Part shown: piece by piece, positions 1 to 8,637 of the stretch
Position numbering within the stretch: position 1 is the stretch's first letter
Layout: each line of letters opens with the position of its first letter
Source: Ruminococcaceae bacterium YAD3003
GTDB taxonomy: Bacteria > Bacillota > Clostridia > Saccharofermentanales > Saccharofermentanaceae
Direction: 5' to 3'
Assembly (NCBI GenBank): GCA_900107185.1
Contig: FNPA01000016.1
Span: 1 to 52,607, forward strand
DNA: 52,607 bases
Notes under the pieces: generated by a model
Database searches by the model: none
What the model was told of the DNA's origin: nothing
Seen by the model: only the letters and a program-made list of their open reading frames with translations
Program-made: the position numbers and the translations under genes

Positions 1-131
1 GTTTTCGAGAATTGAGAATACGAAATATCTAAGAAATATATTCCAAAATCACGTTTTCGAGAATTACGAATACAAAACATCTAAGAAATGTATTCTAATT
101 CGACGTTTACCAAATATGAGAATACAAATCC
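1..131. repeat. 52-bp tandem repeat, two full copies plus a decayed third
   Basis: Copies at 1-52 and 53-104 both begin GTTTTCGAGAATT and share CTAAGAAAT followed by a TATTC-type end. A degenerate third copy begins at 105. Each copy contains an inverted repeat (GAATAC ... GTATTC in copy 2), so each can fold into a hairpin. The array lies just beyond the stop of the ABC permease gene, where a terminator is expected, but no U-tract terminator is visible. It may run off the window edge. Confidence 0.75.
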
Positions 132-135
132 ACAC

Positions 136-3100
136 TTATTCCGCACTCTTCAGAGATTCTGCCATGTCAATCTTCTCGATCTTGGCGCGCATTATGAGAT
201 TTACTATCGTCGAGAACGCGAGCACGAACAGGAGCGAATAAATAAAGCTCATGAAGGTTATGTGTATATCATAGGTGATCATATCCATTTCGATCTGGTC
301 CATTACAAATCTGTGCAACAAAAATCCCAGAGGAATACCTGTCGCATAACCCATCAGAACGAGCAGAACATTTTCTCTTGTTACGTACGCACCGGTCTCA
401 TTTCTGTTGAATCCCAACACCTTCAGTGTCGCAATTTCCCTGATGCGCTCTGTGATATTGATGTTATTCAGGTTGAACAGAACGATAAATGCCAGAGCGG
501 CCGCGCTCGCAACAACAAGAACGATAATGTAATTCATTCTGTCCATAGTATTTGAGAAACCCTCTTTGGAATCAGCCGTCGAGAACCAGGTCTTGAGATC
601 GTAGTTATCCGACAAATACGATGCGACCTTATATGCATCCTCACGCGTATCAGTTGCTGTCGATACCAGGAGCGTTTCAGGTGTATAAGGCTTACCGAAA
701 AACTCTCTGTAAGTTGCAGGAGTCATGAGGACATAGTGGTACGTATAGTTCCTGAAAACAGAGCTGATTTTGACGGTAACTTCATGCTCATCATCGCCAT
801 ATAACAATGTTACAGTGTCTCCAACCTTGACTTTGTTCTTATCTGCGAGCTTCTGTGAGATGGCGACTTCACCGTCTGCAGGCCAGGGCAATGCCTCACC
901 TGTCTTATAATCATAAACACCGAAGATCTTCAGAATATTAGCATCATCTGAAATGAACAGATCGACGTCTCTGACATAACCGGAACCGTTATTCTTAGCC
1001 GTGTCATTCTTAAGGACAGCGTAATCGCATTCGACTCCGGTCTCACCACATGCAATGGCAGCCGCATCTTCGATCTCATACTGTCTGTAATGCTCATCGA
1101 AAGTAACAGCCAAATCATATTTGGTGATCGTGTCATACTGGACAGCAACGACATTGCAGATCGAATCGTAGAGACCGAATGCGGTAATAAGCAAAGATGT
1201 GCATCCTGCGATGCCGACGATCATCATGAACATTCTCTTTTTGAAGCGGAAGACATTTCGCGCGGAAACCTTATGAAGGAACTTCATGCGCTTCCAGATA
1301 AAGCCCATACGCTCGAGCAGGATACGCTTACCAGGGAGCGGCGCCTTCGGTCTGATGAGTTCAGCAGGCATGCCTTTCAATGCCGACAGAGACGTTACAA
1401 CAGAAACGCCGACTGTGCATGCCAGTGAAGCGATGAATACAATAACGAAGAGCGGTACGCTGCTCTTAAACGACAGATCCGCGAAGCCGTACATCATTCT
1501 GTATACTTCCCAGATAACGTACGGGAAGAGTTTAGTGCCTCCGAGGAAACCCAATATACATCCTAAGACAGCAGCCGACCCTGCATAGATCGCATACTTC
1601 ATGACTATCGCCGTATCAGTGAATCCGAGGGCTCTCATCGTACCAATGATGCCTCTCTCATCACCTACCATTCTGCTCATTGTTGTTGAACATACCAATG
1701 CGGCAATCGCGAAAAAGAATATCGGGAATACGGCCGCTACACCGTCTACGATCTGCGAATCATTATCGAAGCAGACGTAACCTGTATTCTTATCTCTTCC
1801 GAGGATATAGACCTCAGGATCGTCAACGCTCTCGATCAATTCATAACCGTAAACGAGATTTGCATTAAACACATATTCGGCAGTCATCGAATACTCGGAA
1901 TAACCTTCCCAGAGTTTGCGCACACCGTCTCTGTATTCTGCCCAGCCTTCATCTACCTGCGCTTGTGCATCATTAAGCTGGGAGACTCCTTCATAGTACT
2001 TGTTAAGTCCTTCTGCGTACTGCATGTAAGCTGAGTCGTACTGGCTCTTTGAACTCTCGTACTGATGGAGACTGTACTCGTAGGTTACCTTGTCTGAGAT
2101 ATACACAGCATACTTTGAATTGTAATCAGCAATCTTAGAGTCGTATTCTTTCTGCTTTGCATTGATAGCATCCTGACGCGCATCGAAACCTTGAGAGAAC
2201 TCAGTCAGTTCAGCTATTTCCGCTTTCGCGCCTTCGAGTAACTGGACATAGTTCTCTCTTTGCGCGATCTGGTTGTCGAGCTGTGTCTGTGCAAGATTTT
2301 TCTCCCATTCAGTTGTCGCGTTCTCGAGTCTCGCCTTAGTGTTCTCGATACCTGCATCAAGTGATGCTATCGCTGACTCATAAGTTGAGATCGAATAGTT
2401 AAGACTTGCGATCCTGGATGTCGTGGCTGACCTGTCTGAATTAAGGGTTGCTCTCTCTTCTGACAGCTCTGATAATATCTGGTCTATATCTGCCTGGAGG
2501 GCATCTAATTCACTCTTCTTTCTGTCGAGATCAGCCTTCGATGCTTCGAGCAGTACCTTTGTTGAAGTGAGCTGCTTCTTGTAATCAGCGAGCGTTGAAG
2601 AGGTCTCGTCGAGAGTCGCCTTACCGTCTGCTAATTCTGTCCATCCCTTATCGATCTCTGCCTGGGCATCTTCCAGTTCTTTCTTCGCATCATCGAGCTT
2701 TTGGCGGGCGTCCGTTATCTCGCCCCAGCCTTCATCGATACCTTCATTAAACTCGTCGATACCATCGTAGAGTTTGTCGTATTCCTCTTTTATGAGCGCT
2801 TCAAATCTGTCATTGATGACGCTTCTTAATACAACTTTGTACTGCTTCTCAGCATTGGCTGCCCAATCTTTGTATTCATCAGAATAGATATAGAAATCCG
2901 TGTTCGCATAGAGATATGCTTCGGTGTAATACTCAGAATCAAATGCACCCGGGAGTGCCAGAACAAAATACGAAATACTGCCCGAACCCTCGTTGGAAGT
3001 ACCTCTCTGGAAGTTCAGATATGTAGTGGTTCTCGCTGTTCCGACGATGGTGTATTCACGGTACTTAAACATATCCAAAGACTTATCTGTTGTCTCATCG

Positions 3101-3552
3101 GAGATTACCAGTTTTGTGCCGGGTTCCATCTCAGGGAAAACATATGCATCAACTAAAATCTCATCAGGTTTCTCAGGAAGTCTTCCGCTCTTAAGGTCGA
3201 CCTTGTTTACGTTATTTGTAATTGACATGAACCTTACTGTGTCTGCACTGAAACTGTCTCCAAGATATGCAGAGCAGTCTGCCGAATAAGCTCCTTCAAC
3301 AACACACGAAGTACGCTTCGCGATCTCTTCGATATCTTCATCCGTAAAACCTATCGTCGACAGCATCTTGAAATCGAACATCGCGTATTCCTTCAGATAC
3401 TTGTCGCCCGTATAAACAAACGAAGGTGTAGTTACTTTAAGACCGGAGAAAAATCCCGCGCCCAAAGCGATTATCGCGAATATCGCGATAAATCTCGGCA
3501 GTGTCATTTTTATGGATCTTGCGATCGTCTTAATATAAGGTGAATTTACCAT
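136..3552 (-). CDS. FtsX/MacB-like ABC transporter permease with long periplasm-side coiled coil
   Basis: An 1138-residue membrane protein of the FtsX-like permease superfamily. One membrane segment lies at about 17-37, followed by an extracytoplasmic MacB_PCD-like region (40-245). A heptad-rich coiled coil of about 300 residues (250-550) comes next, then a cluster of three membrane segments starting near 603. A second extracytoplasmic domain (about 800-960) and a final three-helix cluster complete it. The two FtsX halves are typical; the coiled coil is an insertion known in some Clostridia and Lactobacillales exporters and could span the wall or dock a partner. The start ATG overlaps the stop of the upstream ATPase gene by 7 bp (ATGGTAA), so translation is coupled. 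The likely role is peptide or lipid efflux, or mechanotransmission; the substrate is unknown. The family call is firm. Confidence 0.9.
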   Translation of the reverse strand: MVNSPYIKTIARSIKMTLPRFIAIFAIIALGAGFFSGLKVTTPSFVYTGDKYLKEYAMFDFKMLSTIGFTDEDIEEIAKRTSCVVEGAYSADCSAYLGDSFSADTVRFMSITNNVNKVDLKSGRLPEKPDEILVDAYVFPEMEPGTKLVISDETTDKSLDMFKYREYTIVGTARTTTYLNFQRGTSNEGSGSISYFVLALPGAFDSEYYTEAYLYANTDFYIYSDEYKDWAANAEKQYKVVLRSVINDRFEALIKEEYDKLYDGIDEFNEGIDEGWGEITDARQKLDDAKKELEDAQAEIDKGWTELADGKATLDETSSTLADYKKQLTSTKVLLEASKADLDRKKSELDALQADIDQILSELSEERATLNSDRSATTSRIASLNYSISTYESAIASLDAGIENTKARLENATTEWEKNLAQTQLDNQIAQRENYVQLLEGAKAEIAELTEFSQGFDARQDAINAKQKEYDSKIADYNSKYAVYISDKVTYEYSLHQYESSKSQYDSAYMQYAEGLNKYYEGVSQLNDAQAQVDEGWAEYRDGVRKLWEGYSEYSMTAEYVFNANLVYGYELIESVDDPEVYILGRDKNTGYVCFDNDSQIVDGVAAVFPIFFFAIAALVCSTTMSRMVGDERGIIGTMRALGFTDTAIVMKYAIYAGSAAVLGCILGFLGGTKLFPYVIWEVYRMMYGFADLSFKSSVPLFVIVFIASLACTVGVSVVTSLSALKGMPAELIRPKAPLPGKRILLERMGFIWKRMKFLHKVSARNVFRFKKRMFMMIVGIAGCTSLLITAFGLYDSICNVVAVQYDTITKYDLAVTFDEHYRQYEIEDAAAIACGETGVECDYAVLKNDTAKNNGSGYVRDVDLFISDDANILKIFGVYDYKTGEALPWPADGEVAISQKLADKNKVKVGDTVTLLYGDDEHEVTVKISSVFRNYTYHYVLMTPATYREFFGKPYTPETLLVSTATDTREDAYKVASYLSDNYDLKTWFSTADSKEGFSNTMDRMNYIIVLVVASAAALAFIVLFNLNNINITERIREIATLKVLGFNRNETGAYVTRENVLLVLMGYATGIPLGFLLHRFVMDQIEMDMITYDIHITFMSFIYSLLFVLAFSTIVNLIMRAKIEKIDMAESLKSAE

Positions 3553-4247
3553 TCAAGTGTATCTACGTTTACAGGATTCTCATTAACTATATTGCTCGTG
3601 ATCTTACCGTTCTTAACTCTTATAACCCGGTCAGCCATGGCCGTGAGTGCAGAGTTGTGTGTAATGATTACAACTGTCATTCCCTTCTCAGTACTAAGTG
3701 ACTGAAGGAGTTTTAATATCGCTTTACCGGTCTGGTAATCCAGAGCACCCGTAGGCTCATCACAGAGCAGGAGCTTAGGATTTTTAGCGATTGCTCTGGC
3801 GATGGAAACACGCTGCTGCTCGCCTCCGGATAACTGCGCAGGGAAATTGTTCTTTCGATCTGACAAACCTACTTCATTGATGAGAAGATCACAGTCGATG
3901 GGATCCTTTACGAGCTGGGCTGCCATCTCAACATTCTCATAAGCAGTGAGGTTCGGAATAAGGTTATAAAACTGGAAAACGAAACCAACGTTCTGTCTCC
4001 TGAACAGCGCCAGTTCATTCGCGTTGAGCCTTGATATCTCTTTACCGTCGAGATAAACCTTACCGGTCGTAAGACGGTCCATGCCGCCTAAGATATTGAG
4101 CAGCGTTGTCTTACCGGCACCTGACTGTCCGACTATGACGCAGAGCTCACCTTTCTCGATATAGAAATCAGCTCCGTTCAGAGCGGTGACTTCTACCGAA
4201 CCGGTCTTATAAATCTTCTTAACATCCTGGAATTCAATGTAAGCCAT
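3546..4247 (-). CDS. ABC transporter ATP-binding protein (LolD/MacB type)
   Basis: A 233-residue cytoplasmic ATPase of the LolD/FtsE/MacB class that pairs with the FtsX-like permease gene it overlaps. Visible motifs are Walker A (GQSGAGKTT), Q-loop (FVFQFYN), signature (LSGGEQQR), Walker B with D-loop ([12 protein letters not shown]) and the H-loop (ITHN). Length is normal for the family. An ATG four codons further upstream is possible, but I prefer the start at MAYIEF because GGAG lies six bases ahead of it. Power-stroke hydrolysis would drive conformational change in the permease rather than transport through a channel, as known for the family. No histidine kinase or regulator is adjacent, so there is no direct hint of a bacitracin-type resistance role. 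Confidence 0.93.
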   Translation of the reverse strand: MAYIEFQDVKKIYKTGSVEVTALNGADFYIEKGELCVIVGQSGAGKTTLLNILGGMDRLTTGKVYLDGKEISRLNANELALFRRQNVGFVFQFYNLIPNLTAYENVEMAAQLVKDPIDCDLLINEVGLSDRKNNFPAQLSGGEQQRVSIARAIAKNPKLLLCDEPTGALDYQTGKAILKLLQSLSTEKGMTVVIITHNSALTAMADRVIRVKNGKITSNIVNENPVNVDTLEW

Positions 4248-4281
4248 ACATTTCTCCATCTAATGCCTCGTAAGGCAAAAA

Positions 4282-5787
4282 TTATTCGTATCTGTATTCG
4301 ATATGCATCGGGTCGAGATTATATTCGTAAGTCAGATCCGTAAACCTGGAAGGAAGACTGATATAGAGCCTCGGATCATCGTCAAATGCCCACATGCCAA
4401 TCGTCTCAACGGAATCAGGAATATAAACATAACTTAACTCATCACAACAGTCGAACGATTCCTGGCCGATGTATGTGACGCCATTAGGGATGTAGATATA
4501 TTCCAGATCCTCACATGAATTAAACGCACAATCGTTGATCGATATAACAGTATCCGGAAGGATAACCGTAGTAATGAGATCGCAGTCGATAAAGCAATCT
4601 TCGTCAATTACAGTGATCTCACTCTCCGGATCGAAAACGATCTTGTTGAAACAGTTAACACCCTGAGGCATCTTGATCGTTCCCCATCCGCTTATATAGC
4701 AAACGCCGTCACGTGTGATCTCATACTGAGCATGCTCGCCGCAATAACCTGCACTCGGGATACCGTGTCTCGTATCCGCGTCATAGATTCTGTGATCGTT
4801 TGAGAAAGACTCCAGCGGCATAAGGTAGTAAGTCATCTGATACTCGTAAACTTCCAAATCATTGGGACCGTTATAGTATCTGATCATATCGAAAGTAGGA
4901 TCTAAGAAATGCCATTCATCACCGAGATAAACCGCTGCCCACGCGTGATCAGCAAAATCGTCGGAGGAAGGCACTCTGGTAGTCATCTCATCATAATCTG
5001 CAAAGCCGATTCCGAACTCTACTACGGCAGGAATTCCCTGTGCCCTGCAGAGCGCTGCAAAGCAGTTGCCAAAACCTTCGCACAGACCCTTACCGTCTCT
5101 GATGATATCTACTGCACTGTCCTGATAACCGCTGACCGTATCTTCTGCTTCAACATTGTCATAAGCCATCTCACTGGAAATGAACATGTAGATGCGGAAA
5201 ACCTTCTCCCAATCGTCAGCCGCGCCTTCACAGATCTTGTTTGAATACGCGATTAAGACCGGATCATCACACTCAATATCGTTCTGCGGCTCCAAACACT
5301 CCTTAAGAGACTGGCTGTCAGTCCAGAGTTCGGAACAAGTATCGAGATTGTATTCGTAATTGACATTCTTCCAAAAGTGTATATCTTTTCCACTCTTGAA
5401 AATAATGTTGTCGCTGTTGAAAACAGTCAGTCCATAAGCTTCATAAGATAAGGAAACAGTATAGAGAGTTTCCTCATCCATGAATCTCTCGAGATCAGCT
5501 TCGAAAGACTGTCCGTTCATGGTAAACGAACGGACAATTCTGTTATTTTCAGTCTTAAAAAGCTGGATGTTATAGTCCCTGTCAACGTCGGACTCGAAGA
5601 TCATTTTGCCGCCGACGATCTGAAGATTTACTTTCGCGCCGTCAACCAGAGTTACTTCATAGCCGTCATAAGCAGCCGGCCTGAAGTCGACCCTCTGTTT
5701 ATTGACATCAGGAAAGAATCTCAAGGGAAAACTTCCCAAGATAAAAGAAGTACAAAGTATTATGGAAGCTGCCGCTTTCAAAAACAC
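4282..5787 (-). CDS. Secreted transglutaminase-like protein with BspA-type leucine-rich repeats
   Basis: A 501-residue exported protein. The N-terminus is a signal peptide or anchor (hydrophobic 4-25). Residues 190-300 form a transglutaminase/cysteine-protease-like core with a readable triad: Cys236 (GLCEG), His281 (DHAW) and Asp296 (FLDPTFD). Residues 370-490 carry LRR_5/BspA repeats of the kind DTVISINDCAFNSC and DSVETIGMWAF. Known relatives are surface proteins whose catalytic role is seldom proven; peptidase or cross-linking activity and ligand binding through the LRRs are inferences. The start is GTG, with AAGGAG placed inside the end of proS and only 2 bp between the genes, so it is probably translated from the proS transcript. 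The pairing with a housekeeping synthetase looks accidental. Confidence 0.85.
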   Translation of the reverse strand: MFLKAAASIILCTSFILGSFPLRFFPDVNKQRVDFRPAAYDGYEVTLVDGAKVNLQIVGGKMIFESDVDRDYNIQLFKTENNRIVRSFTMNGQSFEADLERFMDEETLYTVSLSYEAYGLTVFNSDNIIFKSGKDIHFWKNVNYEYNLDTCSELWTDSQSLKECLEPQNDIECDDPVLIAYSNKICEGAADDWEKVFRIYMFISSEMAYDNVEAEDTVSGYQDSAVDIIRDGKGLCEGFGNCFAALCRAQGIPAVVEFGIGFADYDEMTTRVPSSDDFADHAWAAVYLGDEWHFLDPTFDMIRYYNGPNDLEVYEYQMTYYLMPLESFSNDHRIYDADTRHGIPSAGYCGEHAQYEITRDGVCYISGWGTIKMPQGVNCFNKIVFDPESEITVIDEDCFIDCDLITTVILPDTVISINDCAFNSCEDLEYIYIPNGVTYIGQESFDCCDELSYVYIPDSVETIGMWAFDDDPRLYISLPSRFTDLTYEYNLDPMHIEYRYE

Positions 5788-5789
5788 TT

Positions 5790-7484
5790 TCAGATCTCCT
5801 TAGCAAGTTTGATTGCTTCTTCGCTCGTGATCTCAGAAGCTTCGCTCTCATTCCTTCTCTTAACTTCGACGATACCTTCGGATGCTCTTCTGCCGACAGT
5901 GATTCTGAGCGGGATACCCAGGAGGTCAGCATCCTTGAACTTAACGCCGGGACGCTCGTTTCTGTCGTCGATGAGAACCTCAACGCCTGCTGCCATGAGC
6001 TCATCGTAGATCTTGTTGGCAACGCTCATGAGCTCCTCGTCATTAGCCTTTGTAGGAACAACGATTACCTTGTAAGGAGCAACAATCGAAGGCCAGATGA
6101 TTCCGTCATCATCGTGATACTGCTCAATGATCGCAGCAAGAACTCTGGATACACCGATACCGTAGCATCCCATTACCATGCTGTGTTCCTTACCGTTATT
6201 GTCGAGATATACACAACCTAATGCATCAGAATACTTTGTACCGAGCTTGAAGATGTGACCAACCTCAACACCACGAGCCATACCGAGCTTACCCTTACCG
6301 CACTTAGGGCAGATATCGCCTGCCTTTGCGTTTGTGATATCAGCTACCTTATCAGCTTCGAAATCTCTGCCGATATTAACATTCTTAAAGTGATAGTCAG
6401 ACTCGCATGCGCCGACTACAAAGTTCTTCATGCCTGCAACTTCAGGATCTACAACGATCTCGATCTTCTGCTTGAGATTAACAGGGCCTGCAAAACCAAC
6501 CTTTGCGCCTGTGATCATCTCAACGTCAGCAAAAGCAGCGAGCTCCATCTCTGTAGCATCGTAGAGGTTGCCGAGCTTTGTCTCGTTAATATCTCTGTCG
6601 CCTCTGCACATAGCAGCAACGAACTTACCATCGATGTTGTAAATGATCGTCTTTACAAAAGCATCAGGTCCGCAATTAAGGAAACCGCAGAGTTCTTCAA
6701 TAGTCTTAACGTCAGGTGTGTGGATCTTCTCGATCTCGAGTTCAGCAGCTGTATCTGCTGCGCCTCTTGTCCAGCCTGCCTTCTCTTCGTTAGCAGCATA
6801 TCCGCACTCATCACAGAAGCAGATCGCATCTTCACCGACTTCACTCTTTACCATGAACTCCTGTGAACCTGAACCGCCCATTGCGCCTGAGTCAGCATCA
6901 ACGATCGTATAATCCAGACCGAGTCTGTCGAAGATCGCTCTGTAAGCGTCGTACATCTTCTTGTATGAGATATCGAGACCAGCCTCGTCAACGTCGAAAG
7001 AATAAGCATCCTTCATGACGAACTCTCTTGCACGGATAACGCCGAATCTCGGACGCTTCTCGTCTCTGTACTTGTGCTGGATCTGATATAAAGTTACAGG
7101 GAGCTGCTTATAAGATCTGATTGAATCTCTTACAGCCTCTGTGAAAGGTTCCTCGTGCGTAGGGCCCAAGCAGAAAGATCTGCCGCCTCTGTCTGAGAGT
7201 CTGAACATCTCAGGACCGAACTTCTCCCATCTTCCTGAACCCTGATATGCCTCAGCAGGAAGAAGTGCAGGCATTATGAGCTCCTGTGCACCGGCCTTAT
7301 CCATCTCTTCTCTGATTACGGCCTCAACCTTACGGTATGTGCGGTAACCCATTGGCATGAATGAATAAACGCCGGATGCCATCTTGCGGATAAGACCCGC
7401 TCTGAGCATCAATCTGTGTGACGGTATCTCTGCATCTGCAGGGATTTCTCTTTGTGTTGCTAAAAACAGTTCGGAAACTTTCAT
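5790..7484 (-). CDS. proS: Prolyl-tRNA synthetase (bacterial type, with editing insertion)
   Basis: A 564-residue class II aminoacyl-tRNA synthetase that charges tRNA-Pro in the cytoplasm. The N-terminal catalytic core carries motif 2 ([17 protein letters not shown]) and the TxE-type loop (GPTHEEP). The central INS/YbaK-like editing domain (about 220-390) removes mischarged alanine in the bacterial type. Motif 3 lies in GCYGIGVSR, and the C-terminal anticodon-binding domain covers about 465-564. Length matches bacterial-type ProRS (about 570) and not the shorter eukaryote-like form. The ATG is preceded by GGGGAG. A good promoter lies 41-69 bp upstream. No T-box leader fits in this short interval, so regulation by uncharged tRNA is not indicated. 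Confidence 0.98.
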   Translation of the reverse strand: MKVSELFLATQREIPADAEIPSHRLMLRAGLIRKMASGVYSFMPMGYRTYRKVEAVIREEMDKAGAQELIMPALLPAEAYQGSGRWEKFGPEMFRLSDRGGRSFCLGPTHEEPFTEAVRDSIRSYKQLPVTLYQIQHKYRDEKRPRFGVIRAREFVMKDAYSFDVDEAGLDISYKKMYDAYRAIFDRLGLDYTIVDADSGAMGGSGSQEFMVKSEVGEDAICFCDECGYAANEEKAGWTRGAADTAAELEIEKIHTPDVKTIEELCGFLNCGPDAFVKTIIYNIDGKFVAAMCRGDRDINETKLGNLYDATEMELAAFADVEMITGAKVGFAGPVNLKQKIEIVVDPEVAGMKNFVVGACESDYHFKNVNIGRDFEADKVADITNAKAGDICPKCGKGKLGMARGVEVGHIFKLGTKYSDALGCVYLDNNGKEHSMVMGCYGIGVSRVLAAIIEQYHDDDGIIWPSIVAPYKVIVVPTKANDEELMSVANKIYDELMAAGVEVLIDDRNERPGVKFKDADLLGIPLRITVGRRASEGIVEVKRRNESEASEITSEEAIKLAKEI

Positions 7485-7524
7485 TTAACGTGCTCCCCAT
7501 ATTATTAATAATATTACGGGTGTA

Positions 7525-7553
7525 AGTATATACGAGAGGGGTGCTTTTTGCAA
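7525..7553 (-). promoter_or_regulatory. Sigma-A type promoter of proS
   Basis: On the minus strand TTGCAA (7553-7548) and TATACT (7530-7525) are separated by 17 bp and face proS, leaving a short leader. The boxes sit between the tandem array and the gene, so the repeats are outside the transcript. Confidence 0.6.
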
Positions 7554-7563
7554 TTGAATGAGG

Positions 7564-7871
7564 TTTTCGGGCGGATTGTGAGTCCTCGGGTCCCCTCGAA
7601 AGCCAACGGTAAGCCGCGATTGCAAATTTTCGGGGTGTTGTGAGCCCCCGCCCCCTCGAAAGCCGGCGGTAAGCCGTGAGTGCAAATTTTCGCGGTGTTG
7701 TGAGCCTTCGCTCCCCCTCGAAAGCCGGCAATGAGCCGCGAGTGCAAATTCTCGGGGTGTTGTGAGCCTTCGCTCCCCCCTCGAAAGCCGGCAATGAGCC
7801 GTGAGTGCAAATTCCCGGGATGTTGTGAGCCTTCGCCCCCTCGAAAGCCGGTAATGAGCCGAGAGTGCAAA
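7564..7871. repeat. Tandem array of five 60-63-bp GC-rich units
   Basis: Five imperfect units follow one another with the landmark TGCAAA recurring at 7621, 7681, 7743, 7806 and 7866 (spacing 60, 62, 63, 60). Each holds a TGTGAGCC motif, a C-run, TCGAAAGCCGG and GAGCCG. The first unit is the most diverged. Length differences arise in the C-run, as expected for slippage. The array is intergenic, upstream of the proS promoter, and ends directly at the hairpin element. Confidence 0.9.
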
Positions 7872-7978
7872 TTTCTTGGCGTTTTTCGGTCATTTCACGC
7901 CAAGATTTCCGCCATTCCGAGGGAAATGGCGTTTTTTCTGGCGTTTTTAACCACTTTTACGCCAAAAAATATGCACTC
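7863..7978. repeat. Three-hairpin repeated element, copy A
   Basis: Three successive hairpins can form: TTGGCG ... CGCCAA (7876-7903), CGCCATT ... AATGGCG (7910-7932) and TGGCGT ... ACGCCA (7939-7964). The whole block is bracketed by GAGTGCA (7863-7869) and its inverse TGCACTC (7972-7978). A clearly related block lies at 49541-49653 on the same strand, sharing GATTTCCGCCATT and AATGGCGTTTTT. This is a dispersed, non-coding, REP/MITE-like element with no transposase in the window. Confidence 0.8.
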
Positions 7979-7980
7979 GG

Positions 7981-8094
7981 GGTAACACTCGTGGTAACAC
8001 TCGTGGTAACACTCGCGGTAACACTCAGGATAACACTCATGGTAACACTCGGGGTAACACTCGCGGTAACACTCAGGGTAACACTCGGGATAAC
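7981..8094. repeat. Exact-period 12-bp tandem array, about 9.5 copies
   Basis: Units start every 12 bp at 7981, 7993 and onward to 8089, with consensus GGTAACACTCNN. The last two bases vary (GT, GC, AG, AT, GG) and two units begin GATAAC. The period is a multiple of three, so any open frame through it yields a four-residue peptide repeat (VTLx), but no gene is supported. The array abuts the terminator of the small minus-strand gene. Confidence 0.95.
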
Positions 8095-8120
8095 AAAAAA
8101 GGCTGCCCGCGAAGGCAGCC
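8095..8120 (-). terminator. Rho-independent terminator of the 54-residue membrane protein gene
   Basis: Read on the minus strand, GGCTGCC, a short TTCGCG-type loop and GGCAGCC are followed by six T residues. It begins 7 bp after the stop codon of the small gene. Confidence 0.9.
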
Positions 8121-8127
8121 CGGTATA

Positions 8128-8292
8128 TTACAAATCAAGTATTCCAATCAGGAAGAAAACGTCTAAAATGCCGCAGATCAGAAGGATCAGAACGCAAATC
8201 AGAAGAGTGCGGGTGCGCTTCTTTTCGACATCTCGTTCTGTCGTTCCGTAACGCTCTTTTCTGGCCGGTTTACGGACACGTCCGTACGACAT
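8128..8292 (-). CDS. Small single-pass membrane protein (54 residues), unknown function
   Basis: I do not recognise a family. The frame opens with ATG behind AGGGGGGAG at good spacing and encodes 54 residues: a strongly basic N-terminal half (MSYGRVRKPARKERYG, then KKRTRT) followed by one hydrophobic helix of about 24 residues (LLICVLILLICGILDVFFL) and a short tail. The positive-inside rule places the basic half in the cytoplasm. The gene has its own ribosome site, a TATAAT box 44 bp upstream and a textbook terminator 7 bp after the stop, so it is a self-contained transcription unit. That makes it a convincing gene despite its size. It may be a membrane-associated nucleic-acid or protein-binding peptide; that is a guess. 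Confidence 0.75.
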   Translation of the reverse strand: MSYGRVRKPARKERYGTTERDVEKKRTRTLLICVLILLICGILDVFFLIGILDL

Positions 8293-8335
8293 AAGCAGCT
8301 CCCCCCTCGCTTAAATTCCCTTGATTGGTAGCTAG

Positions 8336-8341
8336 ATTATA
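8336..8341 (-). promoter_or_regulatory. Candidate -10 box for the 54-residue membrane protein gene
   Basis: A perfect TATAAT on the minus strand lies 44 bp before the start codon. No convincing -35 hexamer is present at 16-18 bp, so an activator or an extended contact may be needed. Confidence 0.4.
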
Positions 8342-8384
8342 GACGCTTAAAATATGTCATGCTTTGCAGATTTGTGACATTCAA

Positions 8385-8583
8385 TTGACAATATTCGAAA
8401 AACGCTTTACTCAAAATACATTTTGAGGTAGAGGCTCTCAAAACCACTATATATGGATTTTAGCATTCTTTTGGAAATCTCTTGTTATACCCTTTTCCGA
8501 TAACCATAATTCTTCACTCAAAACTCTCACAAAATTACCCGCAGATTGCATAAAAATAATATTAAAAATAAATATGATATAAT
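8385..8583 (+). promoter_or_regulatory. Leader of the wall-protein gene with two candidate promoters
   Basis: The 345-bp interval 8293-8637 holds no gene. TTGACA at 8385 and TACTCA at 8408 are 17 bp apart. A second, AT-rich TATAAT at 8578-8583 lies 54 bp before the TTG start but lacks a clear -35. An inverted repeat (TTTTGAG ... CTCTCAAAA, about 8421-8443) lies between them. If the upstream promoter is used, the 5' leader is over 200 nt; I could not match it to a riboswitch class. Confidence 0.3.
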
Positions 8584-8637
8584 AATGTTGAAAATATGCG
8601 CTCACAAAGAGCCGCAAAATAAGGAGAAATAAGTCTT

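Noticed and set aside
88-555. 155-residue plus-strand frame
   Set aside because: It runs antisense to the 3' end of the ABC permease gene, has no ribosome site and no recognisable domain.
7330-7893. Minus-strand open frames through the tandem array that encode a repeated peptide (SLPAFEGG-type)
   Set aside because: The unit length changes between 60, 62 and 63 bp, so the frame shifts between units; there is no ribosome site, and the frame overlaps proS and its promoter.
7564-8094. CRISPR array
   Set aside because: Repeats are directly adjacent without unique spacers, unit lengths vary and no cas gene is present.
7865-8251. Plus-strand frame with nine VTLx repeats
   Set aside because: The repeat is a by-product of the 12-bp array. 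The frame crosses a hairpin element, a terminator and the opposite-strand small gene and has no ribosome site.
8425-8434. GAGGTAGAGG resembling the start of a lysine riboswitch
   Set aside because: The other conserved L-box blocks do not follow; only a local hairpin is seen, and the gene downstream is a wall protein.
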